The notes: a model not told the origin generated them from the sequence alone. A DNA stretch of 48,546 nucleotides from Xanthobacteraceae bacterium (GCA_024508855.1 JANINJ010000010.1:1-48546); one strand, 5' to 3'. Positions 1 to 7,101 are shown, numbered from the stretch's first letter. Program-made: numbers and translations.

Positions 1-1090
1 GCGATCGCGCGAGAGGGCGCGCAGCGCCGGGAGCGCGGCGGCGCGGATCCGCACCTGGGCGACGGCCTGCGGCAGCTGGCGATGGTCGCGCCCGGTACCC
101 AAGCGAAGCGGCGGGGAGGACAGCGCCGGCGCCTGCCGGGACCACGTGGCCTGCAGCTGGTCGACGTCGACGACCAGGCGCGCACGCGATGCCGCCCGCT
201 GCAGCTGGTGGTGGCGATCGCGCGAGAGGGCGCGCAGCGCCGGGAGCGCGGCGGCGCGGATCCGCACCTGGGAGACGGCCTGCGGCAGCCGGCGACGATC
301 GCGCCCGGCACCCGAGCGAAGCGGCGGGGAGGACCGCGGCGGGAAGGACAGCGCCGACGCCGCCGGGACCACGTGCGCCTGCAGCTTGATCGACGTCGAC
401 GGCCAGGCGCGCAGCGCGGCCGGCGCGCACGCGATGCCGCGTGCTGCAGCTGGTGGTGGCGATCGCACGAGAGGGCGCGCAGCGCCGCGAGCGCGGCGGC
501 GCGGATCTGCACCTGGGCGACGGCCTGCGGCAGCTGGCGACGATCGCGCCCGGCACCCGAGCGAAGCGGCGGGGAGGACAGCGCCGACGCCGGCCGGGAC
601 CATGTGCGCCTGCAGCTTGATCGACGTCGACGGCCAGGCGCGCATGCGACGCCGCGTGCTGCGGCAGCTGGCAACGATCGCGCCCGGCACCCAAGCGAAG
701 CGGCGGGGAGGACAGCGCCGGCGCCGGCCGGGACCACGTGCGCCTGCAGCTTGATCGACGTCGACGGCCAGGCGCGCATGCGACGCCGCGTGCTGCGGCA
801 GCTGGCAACGATCGCGCCCGGCACCCAAGCGAAGCGGCGGGGAGGACAGCGCCGGCGCCGGCCGGGACCACGTGCGCCTGCAGCTTGATCGACGTCGACG
901 GCCAGGCACGCGACGCCGCGTGCTGCGGCTGGTGATGGCGATCGCGCGAGACCGCGCGCAGATCCGGGAGCGCGGCGGCGCCGATCCGCACCTGGGCGAC
1001 GGCCGGCGGCAGCTGGCGACGGTCGCGCCCGGCACTCGAGCGCAGCGAGGGGGAGGCGCACATGCTCGCACGCCGAGCTTCGGCGGGAGT
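1..1090. repeat. GC-rich palindrome-dense repeat array A
   Basis: Tandem and interspersed copies of a GC-rich composite unit fill the first 1.1 kb. The anchor CCCGGCACCCGAGCGAAGCG, or a close variant, recurs at 91, 304, 549, 683, 817 and 1028, giving intervals of about 213, 245, 134, 134 and 211 bp, so modules of different length are combined. The unit is dense in palindromic sites: GCGATCGC, GGATCC, CTGCAG, CAGCTG, GTCGAC, CACGTG. Open frames across it are low-complexity Arg/Ala/Gly/Pro strings with no start context, so I do not call genes. The same family continues at the window end and forms a second array at 9850-10600. Function unknown. Confidence 0.9.
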
Positions 1091-1366
1091 TAGTGGCGAT
1101 CACGGGATTTCGCGCAGCGACGGAGGACGGGGGCACGCAGATCCGCGCTTTGGCGACGGCCAGCTGTAGTTGGCTGCGGCCGTCCGCGGTACCAGAGCGA
1201 AAAAGCGTCGGCAGCTTTTCCGAGGATCGCAGCACTTGTACCGGCCTGACTGTCGCTTTTACAGTCGTGCCGAGGCAACTGCCTCCGAATGGAACGCTAG
1301 GTGATTTTGTACGTGCGCCTCGACCTGGCCGCGTGTGTTAACAAGGAGAATAATCGGAAAGAAGGC

Positions 1367-1395
1367 TTGCACTCAGGTCAAGCATGGACTAGACT
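1367..1395 (+). promoter_or_regulatory. Putative sigma70 promoter and repeat operator of the Phd/VapC pair
   Basis: TTGCAC (1367-1372) and TAGACT (1390-1395) are separated by 17 bp. The -10 lies in a short direct repeat (ACTAGACTAGACTA), a plausible operator for antitoxin autoregulation. A GAGAGGA ribosome binding site follows, just before the ATG at 1421. Confidence 0.5.
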
Positions 1396-1420
1396 AGACT
1401 AAGTTAAATAGAGAGGATGT

Positions 1421-1657
1421 ATGCAGACCGTCAATATTCATGAAGCAAAGACTCAGTTTTCGAAACTGATCGAAGCCGTCACGCATGGCGAAGAAATCGT
1501 GATTGCGAAGGCAGGCAAGCCAGCCGCCATGCTGGTGCCTATGCAGGCCCAGAAACCTATTCGTAAGCCGGGCGCGATGAAAGGAAAAATCAAGATCGCT
1601 TCCGATTTTGATTCTCCTTTGCCGGATGATCTTCAAGCCGCATTTGAAGGCCAGTAA
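1421..1657 (+). CDS. Phd/YefM-family antitoxin
   Basis: A 78-residue protein whose N-terminus (MQTVNIHEAKTQFSKLIE) carries the typical Phd/YefM start: a short strand followed by the AKTQFSKL helix that forms the DNA-binding dimer. The middle (EIVIAKAGKPAAMLVP) is the usual second strand pair. The acidic C-terminal tail is expected to wrap and inhibit the toxin. The stop codon overlaps the toxin ATG by one base (TAATG), so the two are translationally coupled. Known of the family: the antitoxin, alone or in complex, represses its own promoter. Plasmid maintenance by post-segregational killing is inferred from the pairing and location. Start chosen for the GAGAGGA upstream. Confidence 0.9.
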   Translation: MQTVNIHEAKTQFSKLIEAVTHGEEIVIAKAGKPAAMLVPMQAQKPIRKPGAMKGKIKIASDFDSPLPDDLQAAFEGQ

Positions 1658-2034
1658 TGCGAATTCTTTTGGACACTCACGTTTACTTGTGGTGGTTGCA
1701 AGATCATCCCAAACTTTCTACAGCAGCGCGGGCCAAGATCGTTTCGGCATCAGAAGTGCACGTGAGTAGTGCGTCAATATGGGAAGCAACAATCAAAGCT
1801 GGCATCGGTAAGCTGGAAGTGGACGTGAACCAGCTTGTGGCAGAGATTGAAAATAGTGGCTTTCAAGAGCTTCCAGTTTTGGCAAAGCATGCTGCTACTG
1901 TAGCGCGATTGCCCGATATCCACCGCGATCCTTTCGACCGCATCTTGGTTGCGCAAGCGCTGTGCGAACCGCTTCGGTTCCTAACCGCCGACGGTATTTT
2001 AAGCAGATATTCCGAATTGGTTGAGGTAATCTAG
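1657..2034 (+). CDS. vapC: PIN-domain toxin of the VapC family
   Basis: A 125-residue single-domain PIN ribonuclease. The acidic active-site residues are in the expected places: D6 in LLDTH, E43 in SIWEATIK, D94 in HRDPFDR and D112 in LTADG. PIN toxins cleave RNA, classically tRNA or rRNA, in a metal-dependent way; the substrate of this one cannot be told from sequence. It starts on the last base of the antitoxin stop. The pairing of a Phd-type antitoxin with a PIN toxin is common. A GC-rich hairpin (GCCCGC-CCCGA-GCGGGC, about 2052-2068) follows but lacks a T-tract, so it is only a weak terminator candidate. Confidence 0.9.
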   Translation: MRILLDTHVYLWWLQDHPKLSTAARAKIVSASEVHVSSASIWEATIKAGIGKLEVDVNQLVAEIENSGFQELPVLAKHAATVARLPDIHRDPFDRILVAQALCEPLRFLTADGILSRYSELVEVI

Positions 2035-2126
2035 GAAAGCGCCCTGCAGCATCCAAAGCCCGCCCCGAGCGGGCAGCGGCATTGAAAAGGTCGGCGCGGT
2101 GCCGGCCAGGTGGACGAAAGAGACCC

Positions 2127-2318
2127 ATGAACGTCAACGAATTACGCGAGCTGCTGAAAAACCTTCCTGATGATATGCCGGTAGGCGTCGAATTCCCGGA
2201 CGCAAACCACGCCGACCAATGCCACGAAACGACCGACGTGCGTGCCGGCGGCGTCACTGATCCGTTTCACAAGTTCGCCGGCATGACGAAGGAAATCTTC
2301 GTTCTGAAAGCGTTCTAA
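2127..2318 (+). CDS. Small conserved-looking protein, function unknown
   Basis: A 63-residue product that opens MNVNELRELLKNLPDDMPV, a pattern seen in many small plasmid and phage proteins in which a helix is followed by a Pro-Asp turn and a strand. The ATG at 2127 is preceded by GAAAGAG. A longer in-frame start at 2082 has no ribosome binding site and is rejected. It is the first of a run of small same-strand genes. No function can be assigned. Confidence 0.6.
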   Translation: MNVNELRELLKNLPDDMPVGVEFPDANHADQCHETTDVRAGGVTDPFHKFAGMTKEIFVLKAF

Positions 2319-2391
2319 CTGGACCCGCTGAAAATCGTTAGAGTGAATAAATTGCATGCCCCCTCCATCAGTTGCTCGCAAAGGAAGTCAC

Positions 2392-2595
2392 ATGAACATT
2401 GCTGCGCTTGACATTCGTTTTGCGAAAAGTGTGACGCCCCAACAGCAGCTCGAATCTGCGGTTCAGTCCGTAAACGAGCGGATCGCCACAGATGATCTCA
2501 ATGTCGTGAATATCGAAACGCTTTTTGAGCCGGTATTCTTAGGCCTCGGTTCTCGCGCGATCGGTTTCCGCGTGTGGCATCGAACGAACGACTAA
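2392..2595 (+). CDS. Small hypothetical protein
   Basis: A 67-residue soluble protein beginning MNIAALDIRF. The start at 2392 is chosen because AAAGGAAG lies just upstream; an in-frame ATG at 2356 has no such site. There is no signal peptide or membrane segment and no recognised domain. It lies in the same + strand island of small genes and is separated from its neighbours by short gaps. Confidence 0.55.
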   Translation: MNIAALDIRFAKSVTPQQQLESAVQSVNERIATDDLNVVNIETLFEPVFLGLGSRAIGFRVWHRTND

Positions 2596-2614
2596 CAGGG
2601 AAAAAAGCGGATAA

Positions 2615-2776
2615 AGCAAACGATGCAAAATAATAGAATCGGTAACGTCGGAAGCGTTTTACGAAGCTGTCGCTTGGGCTGTCCAAACCGCCACAGGGTT
2701 TATTGAATATGAACTGCCGGCCTTCATGGCCGCTGTAGAACAGGCCGGTGCCGAAGCGGCGACATACGGCGAATAG
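2615..2776 (+). pseudogene. Protein-like reading frame without a standard start codon
   Basis: Between an in-frame TAA at 2612 and a TAG at 2774, one frame reads like a real protein (it includes EAFYEAVAWAVQTATGF and AAVEQAGAEAA), but it has no ATG, GTG or TTG in the upstream half. An ATG at 2622 is in a different frame. A start lost by a small frameshift, or an unusual initiation, would explain this. Low confidence that it is expressed. Confidence 0.3.
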
Positions 2777-2852
2777 CTCTAACATTGAGCGACATCAAGG
2801 CTGAGAATTATGTATCCGACTAACTTCCCATGTTTTGCCTTTTAGGTGTCAT

Positions 2853-2990
2853 ATGAACGAATTAATCGTAGGGTTTGTGACCAGAAATCTCATGTGGAAT
2901 CATCAGTATGGACCAGGACTGATTCCTTGGCTTCTTCTCGTCTGTGTTTGGCTGCTTGCTCATTTCCGTAGACGAGCAATGAATAGGTAA
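2853..2990 (+). CDS. Small single-pass membrane protein
   Basis: A 45-residue product (MNELIVGFVTRNLMWNHQ at the start). Residues about 23-37 (GLIPWLLLVCVWLLA) form a hydrophobic helix followed by HFRRRAMNR, so a single membrane segment with a positive cytoplasmic tail is likely. The ribosome binding site is weak (TTTTAGGTGTCAT). Neighbours are other small unknown genes on the same strand. It could be a small regulator of a membrane complex, but this is only inference from size and topology. Confidence 0.45.
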   Translation: MNELIVGFVTRNLMWNHQYGPGLIPWLLLVCVWLLAHFRRRAMNR

Positions 2991-2997
2991 GAAAAAT

Positions 2998-3240
2998 ATG
3001 ACAAACAGTGAAATTGAAGCGCTTGCAAAACGCATAAGCCTGGGCGGGGTCTGGTGGCACGACGACGACAATCGCATCCATCGCGTGCGTACCGTGCAGA
3101 TGGCAGGGGGCGCATCCCCAGATGCCCCAGAAGTGAAGGTGCCCACGGCACTGCTGATGGATGGCAGGACCATAGCCCTGGACGCCGCGAAGGTGTCGGA
3201 ATTTGTGACTCTGCAGCCGGCCGTGATGCCTGGCACTTAG
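2998..3240 (+). CDS. Hypothetical protein
   Basis: An 80-residue soluble protein beginning MTNSEIEALAKRIS. It has an N-terminal helix, a tryptophan pair followed by acids (VWWHDDDNRIHRV), and a central Pro/Gly-rich stretch. No known motif is recognised. It starts 7 bp after the preceding small gene and ends 17 bp before the next, consistent with co-transcription. The reading frame ends in a normal stop and its GC-rich third positions match real coding DNA on this plasmid. Confidence 0.55.
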   Translation: MTNSEIEALAKRISLGGVWWHDDDNRIHRVRTVQMAGGASPDAPEVKVPTALLMDGRTIALDAAKVSEFVTLQPAVMPGT

Positions 3241-3257
3241 TCCCAAGGGAAAAAAGC

Positions 3258-3599
3258 ATGAAAAAAATCTCTGTCCTGGTCGCGAGTGTGAGCCTTGCGG
3301 TAACAGCAGCCAACGCGGCGGCCGGCGCCCCCTCTCAACTGCCCGAGTCAGCTTCGGTCCAGAAGTTATTGGTTAAGAAAGAGGTGGAGCAGCGCGAGCA
3401 CGCAGCGGTAGTGGACGTGGATATCGTCGGTATCGGCAAAACGAAGGCGCGGTTTAAGGGCGGCATTGCCACCGTCCGTTACGAGTTTCGCGACCCGAAC
3501 GTTCGCTGTCCAGCCGCTCAAGAGGCTGAGTGCAAGCAGCGATTGTTAGACAACCCTCTTGGCTTCACCGTGCTGTCTTACGACGCCAAGCATGACTAA
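3258..3599 (+). CDS. Secreted protein resembling the VirB8 C-terminal region
   Basis: A 113-residue protein with a clear signal peptide (MKKISVLVASVSLAVTAANA, probable cleavage after ANA), so it should be periplasmic. Its C-terminus reads IATVRYEFRD followed about 18 residues later by NPLGFTVLSYDA. The VirB8 encoded at 33638-34378 has IATLTFTYDA followed by NPFGFQVVNYRA in the same order. NPxG is the conserved VirB8-family motif. The rest of VirB8 (cytoplasmic tail, membrane helix, N-terminal half of the periplasmic domain) is absent. Start chosen for AAGGGAAAAAAGC upstream of the ATG. Inference: a periplasmic partner, decoy or exclusion factor for the secretion channel. No experiment is known to me. 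Confidence 0.6.
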   Translation: MKKISVLVASVSLAVTAANAAAGAPSQLPESASVQKLLVKKEVEQREHAAVVDVDIVGIGKTKARFKGGIATVRYEFRDPNVRCPAAQEAECKQRLLDNPLGFTVLSYDAKHD

Positions 3600-3614
3600 C
3601 GCCGAAAAAGAAAA

Positions 3615-3776
3615 ATGAACGCATATCAATACCTCGCAATCGGCCTCGGCGCCGTGTTAGTTGGTGCCGGTCCCGGTACAAAGCTGTTCGGTTCCAAGAC
3701 TGGTGGTGCACTTTTGGCAGTGCTCGTATTCGGTTTTTTCGTCGGCCTGCACGCGCTTCTGGTTGGCTTCAACTGA
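3615..3776 (+). CDS. Small two-helix membrane protein
   Basis: A 53-residue product with two hydrophobic segments: residues about 4-20 (YQYLAIGLGAVLVGAGP) and about 31-50 (GALLAVLVFGFFVGLHALLV), joined by a short basic loop (GTKLFGSKTG). This predicts a membrane hairpin. It starts 15 bp after the VirB8-like gene and is followed 16 bp later by the next gene. The region before the ATG (GAAAAAGAAAA) is a weak ribosome binding site. No family recognised. Confidence 0.5.
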   Translation: MNAYQYLAIGLGAVLVGAGPGTKLFGSKTGGALLAVLVFGFFVGLHALLVGFN

Positions 3777-3792
3777 TCCTCAAGGAAAACAG

Positions 3793-4155
3793 ATGGAAAA
3801 ACTGAGTAGCCTATATCAAGCGCATCCTGGCGACGCAAAGCTGATGCACGAGTTGCTTGGGTTCACCTCGTGGACTGGCGAGTACGGATGTGAAATCCAC
3901 CTGGGCGAGGTCCGACCGTATGCAGACGAGGAGCCGGCCGATCAACAAACGGTGATTACGATTTTTGTGACACCGATTCCTGCTCAGTTCTGGCGTTTTG
4001 AAATTGTGCGCAAAGCTGATCGGGATGATTACCAAGGCATGGAGGCTATCTCTATCAGCACTGGTTCCGGCACGTTGTCTCAATACTGGCCAATGGCCCT
4101 CGCGGTCGCAAACGGTTGCCTTAGTGTGTCGGCGCCCCAACGCATCGAAAGGTAG
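3793..4155 (+). CDS. Hypothetical protein, possibly frameshifted at its end
   Basis: A 120-residue soluble protein beginning MEKLSSLYQAHPGDAK, with ATG at 3793 and AAGGAAAACAG upstream. Its body is rich in strands and tryptophan-containing turns (SWTGEYGCEIHLGEVRPY). I do not recognise the family. The last ten residues (SVSAPQRIER) look out of character, while another frame starting near the same point continues with protein-like sequence to 4253. The gene may therefore have suffered a frameshift near 4120 (see next entry). Confidence 0.55.
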   Translation: MEKLSSLYQAHPGDAKLMHELLGFTSWTGEYGCEIHLGEVRPYADEEPADQQTVITIFVTPIPAQFWRFEIVRKADRDDYQGMEAISISTGSGTLSQYWPMALAVANGCLSVSAPQRIER

Positions 4156-4253
4156 TGGCGGATGTCGAGGGCTACGTCATCTTCGAAGGCGATCCGACGC
4201 GCTACGTGTTCACGCCGGAATCGGACTTCGTGTACCCGGCCGCCGTTCACTAG
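4125..4253 (+). pseudogene. Possible frameshifted C-terminal part of the preceding gene
   Basis: After an in-frame TAG at 4122 the frame encodes a protein-like stretch with VADVEGYVIFEGDPTRYVF and SDFVYPAAVH to a TAG at 4251-4253. A GTG at 4155 could start a 32-residue peptide, but it has no convincing ribosome binding site. The simplest reading is that this was the C-terminus of the 3793 gene before a one-base change near 4120. A sequencing error at that point would look the same. Confidence 0.35.
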
Positions 4254-4324
4254 GAAAAGCGCCAAGGGCGCCCGATGCTGGCCGGTCGACCAGCGAGTAT
4301 GATGTTCAACTGCAGGAAGTGAAG

Positions 4325-4609
4325 ATGGCTGACCTGAACGAAAAAGAAAATGCCGCATTGCTGCGCCTCATCAAACACGCGAAGCGCGGCACTGGCCAGA
4401 GCCGCCGTGTGGCCGATTTCCTCCTGGCGTGGTGGAACCCGGCACAGTGCGGCGGCTTCGACTTCACAACGATGTGGGGCTGCGACGAAGAGATTGTCGA
4501 AGACATGATCGTCGTGTTCGCCTACGTTGCCCGAAACAATCGCTATCCCGATACGCTCGGGTTCGAGGCGGACTTCGCCGTCATCGTCCACGAGTGGCGC
4601 CCTCAATAG
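4325..4609 (+). CDS. DUF7673-like mobile-element protein
   Basis: A 94-residue protein with an N-terminal helix (MADLNEKENAALLRLIKHA), the stretch TGQSRRVADFLLAWWN, a GGFDFTTMWG turn and a C-terminal WRP motif. From memory this pattern matches a family of unknown function (DUF7673) common on integrative elements and plasmids; I could not check it. ATG at 4325 follows GAAGTGAAG, and longer upstream starts in the same frame overlap the preceding genes and lack a site. The preceding segment 4254-4324 holds no gene. Function unknown. Confidence 0.6.
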   Translation: MADLNEKENAALLRLIKHAKRGTGQSRRVADFLLAWWNPAQCGGFDFTTMWGCDEEIVEDMIVVFAYVARNNRYPDTLGFEADFAVIVHEWRPQ

Positions 4610-4630
4610 AAAAGTTATCTAAGCCGAAAA

Positions 4631-4972
4631 ATGATTAGCAAGGGAAAAATCTCCGCTGCCCTGGCACTCATGCAGGAAAGCTTAAAACATCAGATCGTTC
4701 ATATATCAGTCGACTCAGTAAGCTATAACACTAATATTGAGCCATACGGTAAACAAGAAATTTGCTGCGATCATAAAAATTGCATAAAGCGCCGAGAAGC
4801 ACACTGGAAGACAATTTCGATTCGCTATCCGATGTGTAGAGCCAGGCGTTACGTAAGCACCGATGGAATACCATTCTTTGTAGTGCTCTCCGAGTTTAGC
4901 GAACTTAGTTTAAGACTTGCCCGCGGAGAGACCGAATGCGCGGCATGGGAACAAGCACTTAGCGCAATATGA
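4631..4972 (+). CDS. Hypothetical protein
   Basis: A 113-residue soluble protein beginning MISKGKISAALALMQESL. It has a cysteine cluster (ICCDHKNCIKRREAHW, residues about 44-59) that could bind a metal, followed by a predicted strand/helix region. Codon use is more AT-rich than in neighbouring genes, which suggests a different origin. AAGCCGAAAA before the ATG is a weak ribosome binding site. It is the last gene of the + strand small-gene island. No family recognised. Confidence 0.5.
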   Translation: MISKGKISAALALMQESLKHQIVHISVDSVSYNTNIEPYGKQEICCDHKNCIKRREAHWKTISIRYPMCRARRYVSTDGIPFFVVLSEFSELSLRLARGETECAAWEQALSAI

Positions 4973-4977
4973 AAAGC

Positions 4978-5132
4978 TAGGCCATGTGCGGGCAGCTGGT
5001 CGCCTCGAACCTCGGCTGACAGGCGCGCAGACCAGCGTGAGCGTCTTCGATGACGCGCTGCGGGCTGTGATGGCGACAGCGCCGTAATCCGGGGGAGATA
5101 CAGGGTCACGCAAAGCAGGGACGGCTCCTGTT
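4978..5132. repeat. Degenerate GC-rich repeat remnant
   Basis: Pieces such as GGGCAGCTGGTCGCC, AGGCGCGCAGACC and TGTGATGGCGACAGCGCC resemble the GC-rich array units at 1-1090 but are diverged and short. No gene is seen here. The stretch separates the small-gene island from the SOS-controlled imuA. Confidence 0.45.
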
Positions 5133-5147
5133 GTGAATCATGCGTTA

Positions 5148-5167
5148 TACTGTATATATATACAGCA
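5148..5167 (+). promoter_or_regulatory. LexA (SOS) box upstream of imuA
   Basis: TACTGTATATATATACAGCA contains a perfect CTGT-(AT-rich 8)-ACAG core (5150-5165), the Gram-negative LexA operator. It ends 10 bp before the imuA start, where a bound repressor would block the promoter. This predicts induction of imuA by DNA damage through host LexA and RecA. Confidence 0.9.
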
Positions 5168-5177
5168 CTTCAATAAC

Positions 5178-5882
5178 ATGAGTACCGGTCAGCCTCTTGA
5201 AGAATTGCATCCGTCCCTATGGCGTGCGTCCCAGCTCGGCCGAGCGACGACACGCTGTATTGACACTGGATATCTGCCACTGTCAAACCAGCTTGTCGGC
5301 AAAGGCTGGCCAACCGGGACCGTCATCGAATTACTGGTCCAGCAACCTGGAGTGGGGGAAATGCGCCTTGTAGGGCCAGCCCTGGCACAAGTAGCGCATC
5401 GCAAGGTCGTCATGATCCAACCGCCGCATACACCTCATACGGCCGCGCTGGCGGGCCTCGGCGTAGCGCCGGCCAATCTGATATGGGTCAAGAGCCAATC
5501 GAGTGCAGACATGCTTTGGGCGACCGAGCAGGTGCTACGCAGCGGGAGCTGCGGCGCCGTTCTTTTATGGGCAACGCACATTCGCCAAGAAAATCTTCGA
5601 CGGCTCACGCTAGCGGCCCAGACCAGCGAAACATTACTGTGGGTATTGCGGCCACTTGCCGCGGCGCAGGATCCATCGCCGTCACCTCTACGACTCAGCG
5701 TGCGGCCCGCACCGGAAGGTATCGAAATCGGCTTCGTCAAGCGGAGAGGTCCGCTGCGGGATGAACCGTTGTTCTTGCCACTAGACGGACCGTTGACCAT
5801 CAAGCGTCATCCCGTACCTGCGCAGGACGTCCCAACCTCAGCGCCGCCTGTGCCTGTGTATGACAAGATTGAAACGCATTAG
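5178..5882 (+). CDS. imuA: ImuA, translesion-synthesis accessory protein
   Basis: A 234-residue RecA-like protein of the ImuA/SulA-like family. Recognisable parts are the N-terminal region (HPSLWRASQLG), IELLVQQPGVGEMRLVGPAL where other ATPases have a P-loop (the invariant GK is absent, as in ImuA), and the strand LLWVLRPLAA. Known of the family: ImuA works with ImuB and the error-prone polymerase DnaE2 in damage-induced mutagenesis. Neither imuB nor dnaE2 is present in this window. Start chosen at 5178 rather than 5133 because the LexA box at 5148-5167 would otherwise lie inside the gene. Length is close to that usual for the family, so it is probably intact. Confidence 0.85.
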   Translation: MSTGQPLEELHPSLWRASQLGRATTRCIDTGYLPLSNQLVGKGWPTGTVIELLVQQPGVGEMRLVGPALAQVAHRKVVMIQPPHTPHTAALAGLGVAPANLIWVKSQSSADMLWATEQVLRSGSCGAVLLWATHIRQENLRRLTLAAQTSETLLWVLRPLAAAQDPSPSPLRLSVRPAPEGIEIGFVKRRGPLRDEPLFLPLDGPLTIKRHPVPAQDVPTSAPPVPVYDKIETH

Positions 5883-6243
5883 CGAAAACCCCAGCACTTG
5901 GCCGGGGCACGAGCACATCAGTTGCAATGCGCGAGGATGAACAGCATCAGCAGAGCTACTAGCCAGGTTCGCCAGTCGTTCGGAGGCATACACGTTCCTT
6001 TCATTCGAGGTTGTCAACGCGGATTGGTTGATACCCCGTATAGGAGAACGAATCTCAGGAACTTATACACTCTTGCGAAAACATACAAAATTCGGCAATA
6101 TGGACAGTGCACCAAACATAATTTGACATAATGCTAATTATGCGAAACGAGTGTACATACAGCAATGTTGCGCTTTTTGTAGCATTTTTACTTCCAAGCT
6201 CACAGTTCTGGAGCCGGCGTCGGACGCAACACCAAGACGGGTT
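5883..6243. other. Intergenic region without a clear gene
   Basis: 360 bp downstream of imuA with no convincing coding frame. It holds a GC hairpin (CCCC-10 nt-CGGGG near 5889-5908) without a T-tract and an AT-rich palindrome CATAAT-GCTA-ATTATG near 6126-6141. The gene on the other side ends at 6244, so transcription converges here. Confidence 0.5.
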
Positions 6244-6924
6244 TCATCGCGCAACAGCTTTTCGATGGTTGACGGACGATTCGCTTGTCAGGTCAGATAA
6301 AACGTCACGGATATAGATGAAAGGCTTCATCCCGCGCCGACGGATTTCCTTGGCTGCCGCTGTCGTGCCTTGCCCGTAGATGTGAACCTCCGTAGCACCC
6401 ATAGCTGATGCTTTCTCAATCGCAAGACGGCATGCCGCAATCTTCGTTGCGTGCTTGACTGCTCCGGTGCGATATTTCTCCGGTGCCGCGATGATCTCTG
6501 CAGCTTCCGAAGCGTCCACAAGCCAGTAACCGTCATGGTCCAGCAGCAAAGTAAATTCGGCCTTTTTGGAAAACCTTACATTCGGGAAAAGCTGCTGAAA
6601 ACGCTCCAGCGCGTCACCCACGGCCTTATCTACCGTTTCCGAGTTGCCGCTTGCGACCGTACCCCATTCTCGTTTTCCAACAAGCTCACCGATGTACCAA
6701 ACGGGCGAATACCAACTCAAACCAATACACGTATTCTCTTTGGCCCGGCCGCGCCCCTGGCTCTGCGATTCGTACACGAATTCGCAGCCTTGGTAGATCT
6801 GGATGCGTAGCGTTTCATTAACGTGGAGGATCGCACTTACGCCGTCCAGCTGGCCCTGCACGCGCTCATCGAACAAATGGAAACCCTGAGATTCCAACTT
6901 CAACAGGTCATGTTTTTCTGACAT
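6244..6924 (-). CDS. Unknown protein with a uS11-like C-terminal segment
   Basis: A 226-residue soluble protein starting at MSEKHDLLKLESQGFH; the ATG at 6924 follows a strong AAGGAG site. The N-terminal two thirds are not recognised. The C-terminal third (KHATKIAACRLAIEKASAMG, then ATEVHIYGQGTTAAAKEIRR, then MKPFIYIRDV) follows the pattern of ribosomal protein uS11: a helix, a strand ending in a Gly-rich turn, a second helix with I-R, and a strand ending in D-V. That suggests an S11-like fold, perhaps RNA-binding, but it is inference from pattern only. Transcribed toward imuA, with no close operon partner. What it does is unknown. Confidence 0.55.
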   Translation of the reverse strand: MSEKHDLLKLESQGFHLFDERVQGQLDGVSAILHVNETLRIQIYQGCEFVYESQSQGRGRAKENTCIGLSWYSPVWYIGELVGKREWGTVASGNSETVDKAVGDALERFQQLFPNVRFSKKAEFTLLLDHDGYWLVDASEAAEIIAAPEKYRTGAVKHATKIAACRLAIEKASAMGATEVHIYGQGTTAAAKEIRRRGMKPFIYIRDVLSDLTSESSVNHRKAVAR

Positions 6925-7065
6925 AGCCCTACTCCTTAACAACGCAACAGCACACCCACACTACCAAGAACAACAAGGTATAGCTCCTGCCCGACCGGCC
7001 CCTGCCACTGCATCAAACCCAGCTCTCGCAACAGCGAAACATCATTACTATATGGGCCGCAAATG

Positions 7066-7083
7066 CCATTAAATAATTAATGG
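7066..7083. promoter_or_regulatory. AT-rich perfect inverted repeat
   Basis: CCATTAA-ATAA-TTAATGG is a perfect 7 bp stem with a 4-base loop, about 20 bp past the end of the 7102-7794 gene. It could be a transcription-factor site or a weak terminator; there is no T-tract. Confidence 0.35.
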
Positions 7084-7101
7084 GATAATCCTCAAAATTT
7101 A

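Noticed and set aside
82-935. Long open frames across repeat array A
   Set aside because: Low-complexity Arg/Ala/Gly/Pro translations in several frames at once, no ribosome binding sites; they arise from GC-rich repeats.
7066-7083. Terminator for the 7102-7794 gene
   Set aside because: An AT-only stem without a T-tract; kept only as an inverted repeat.
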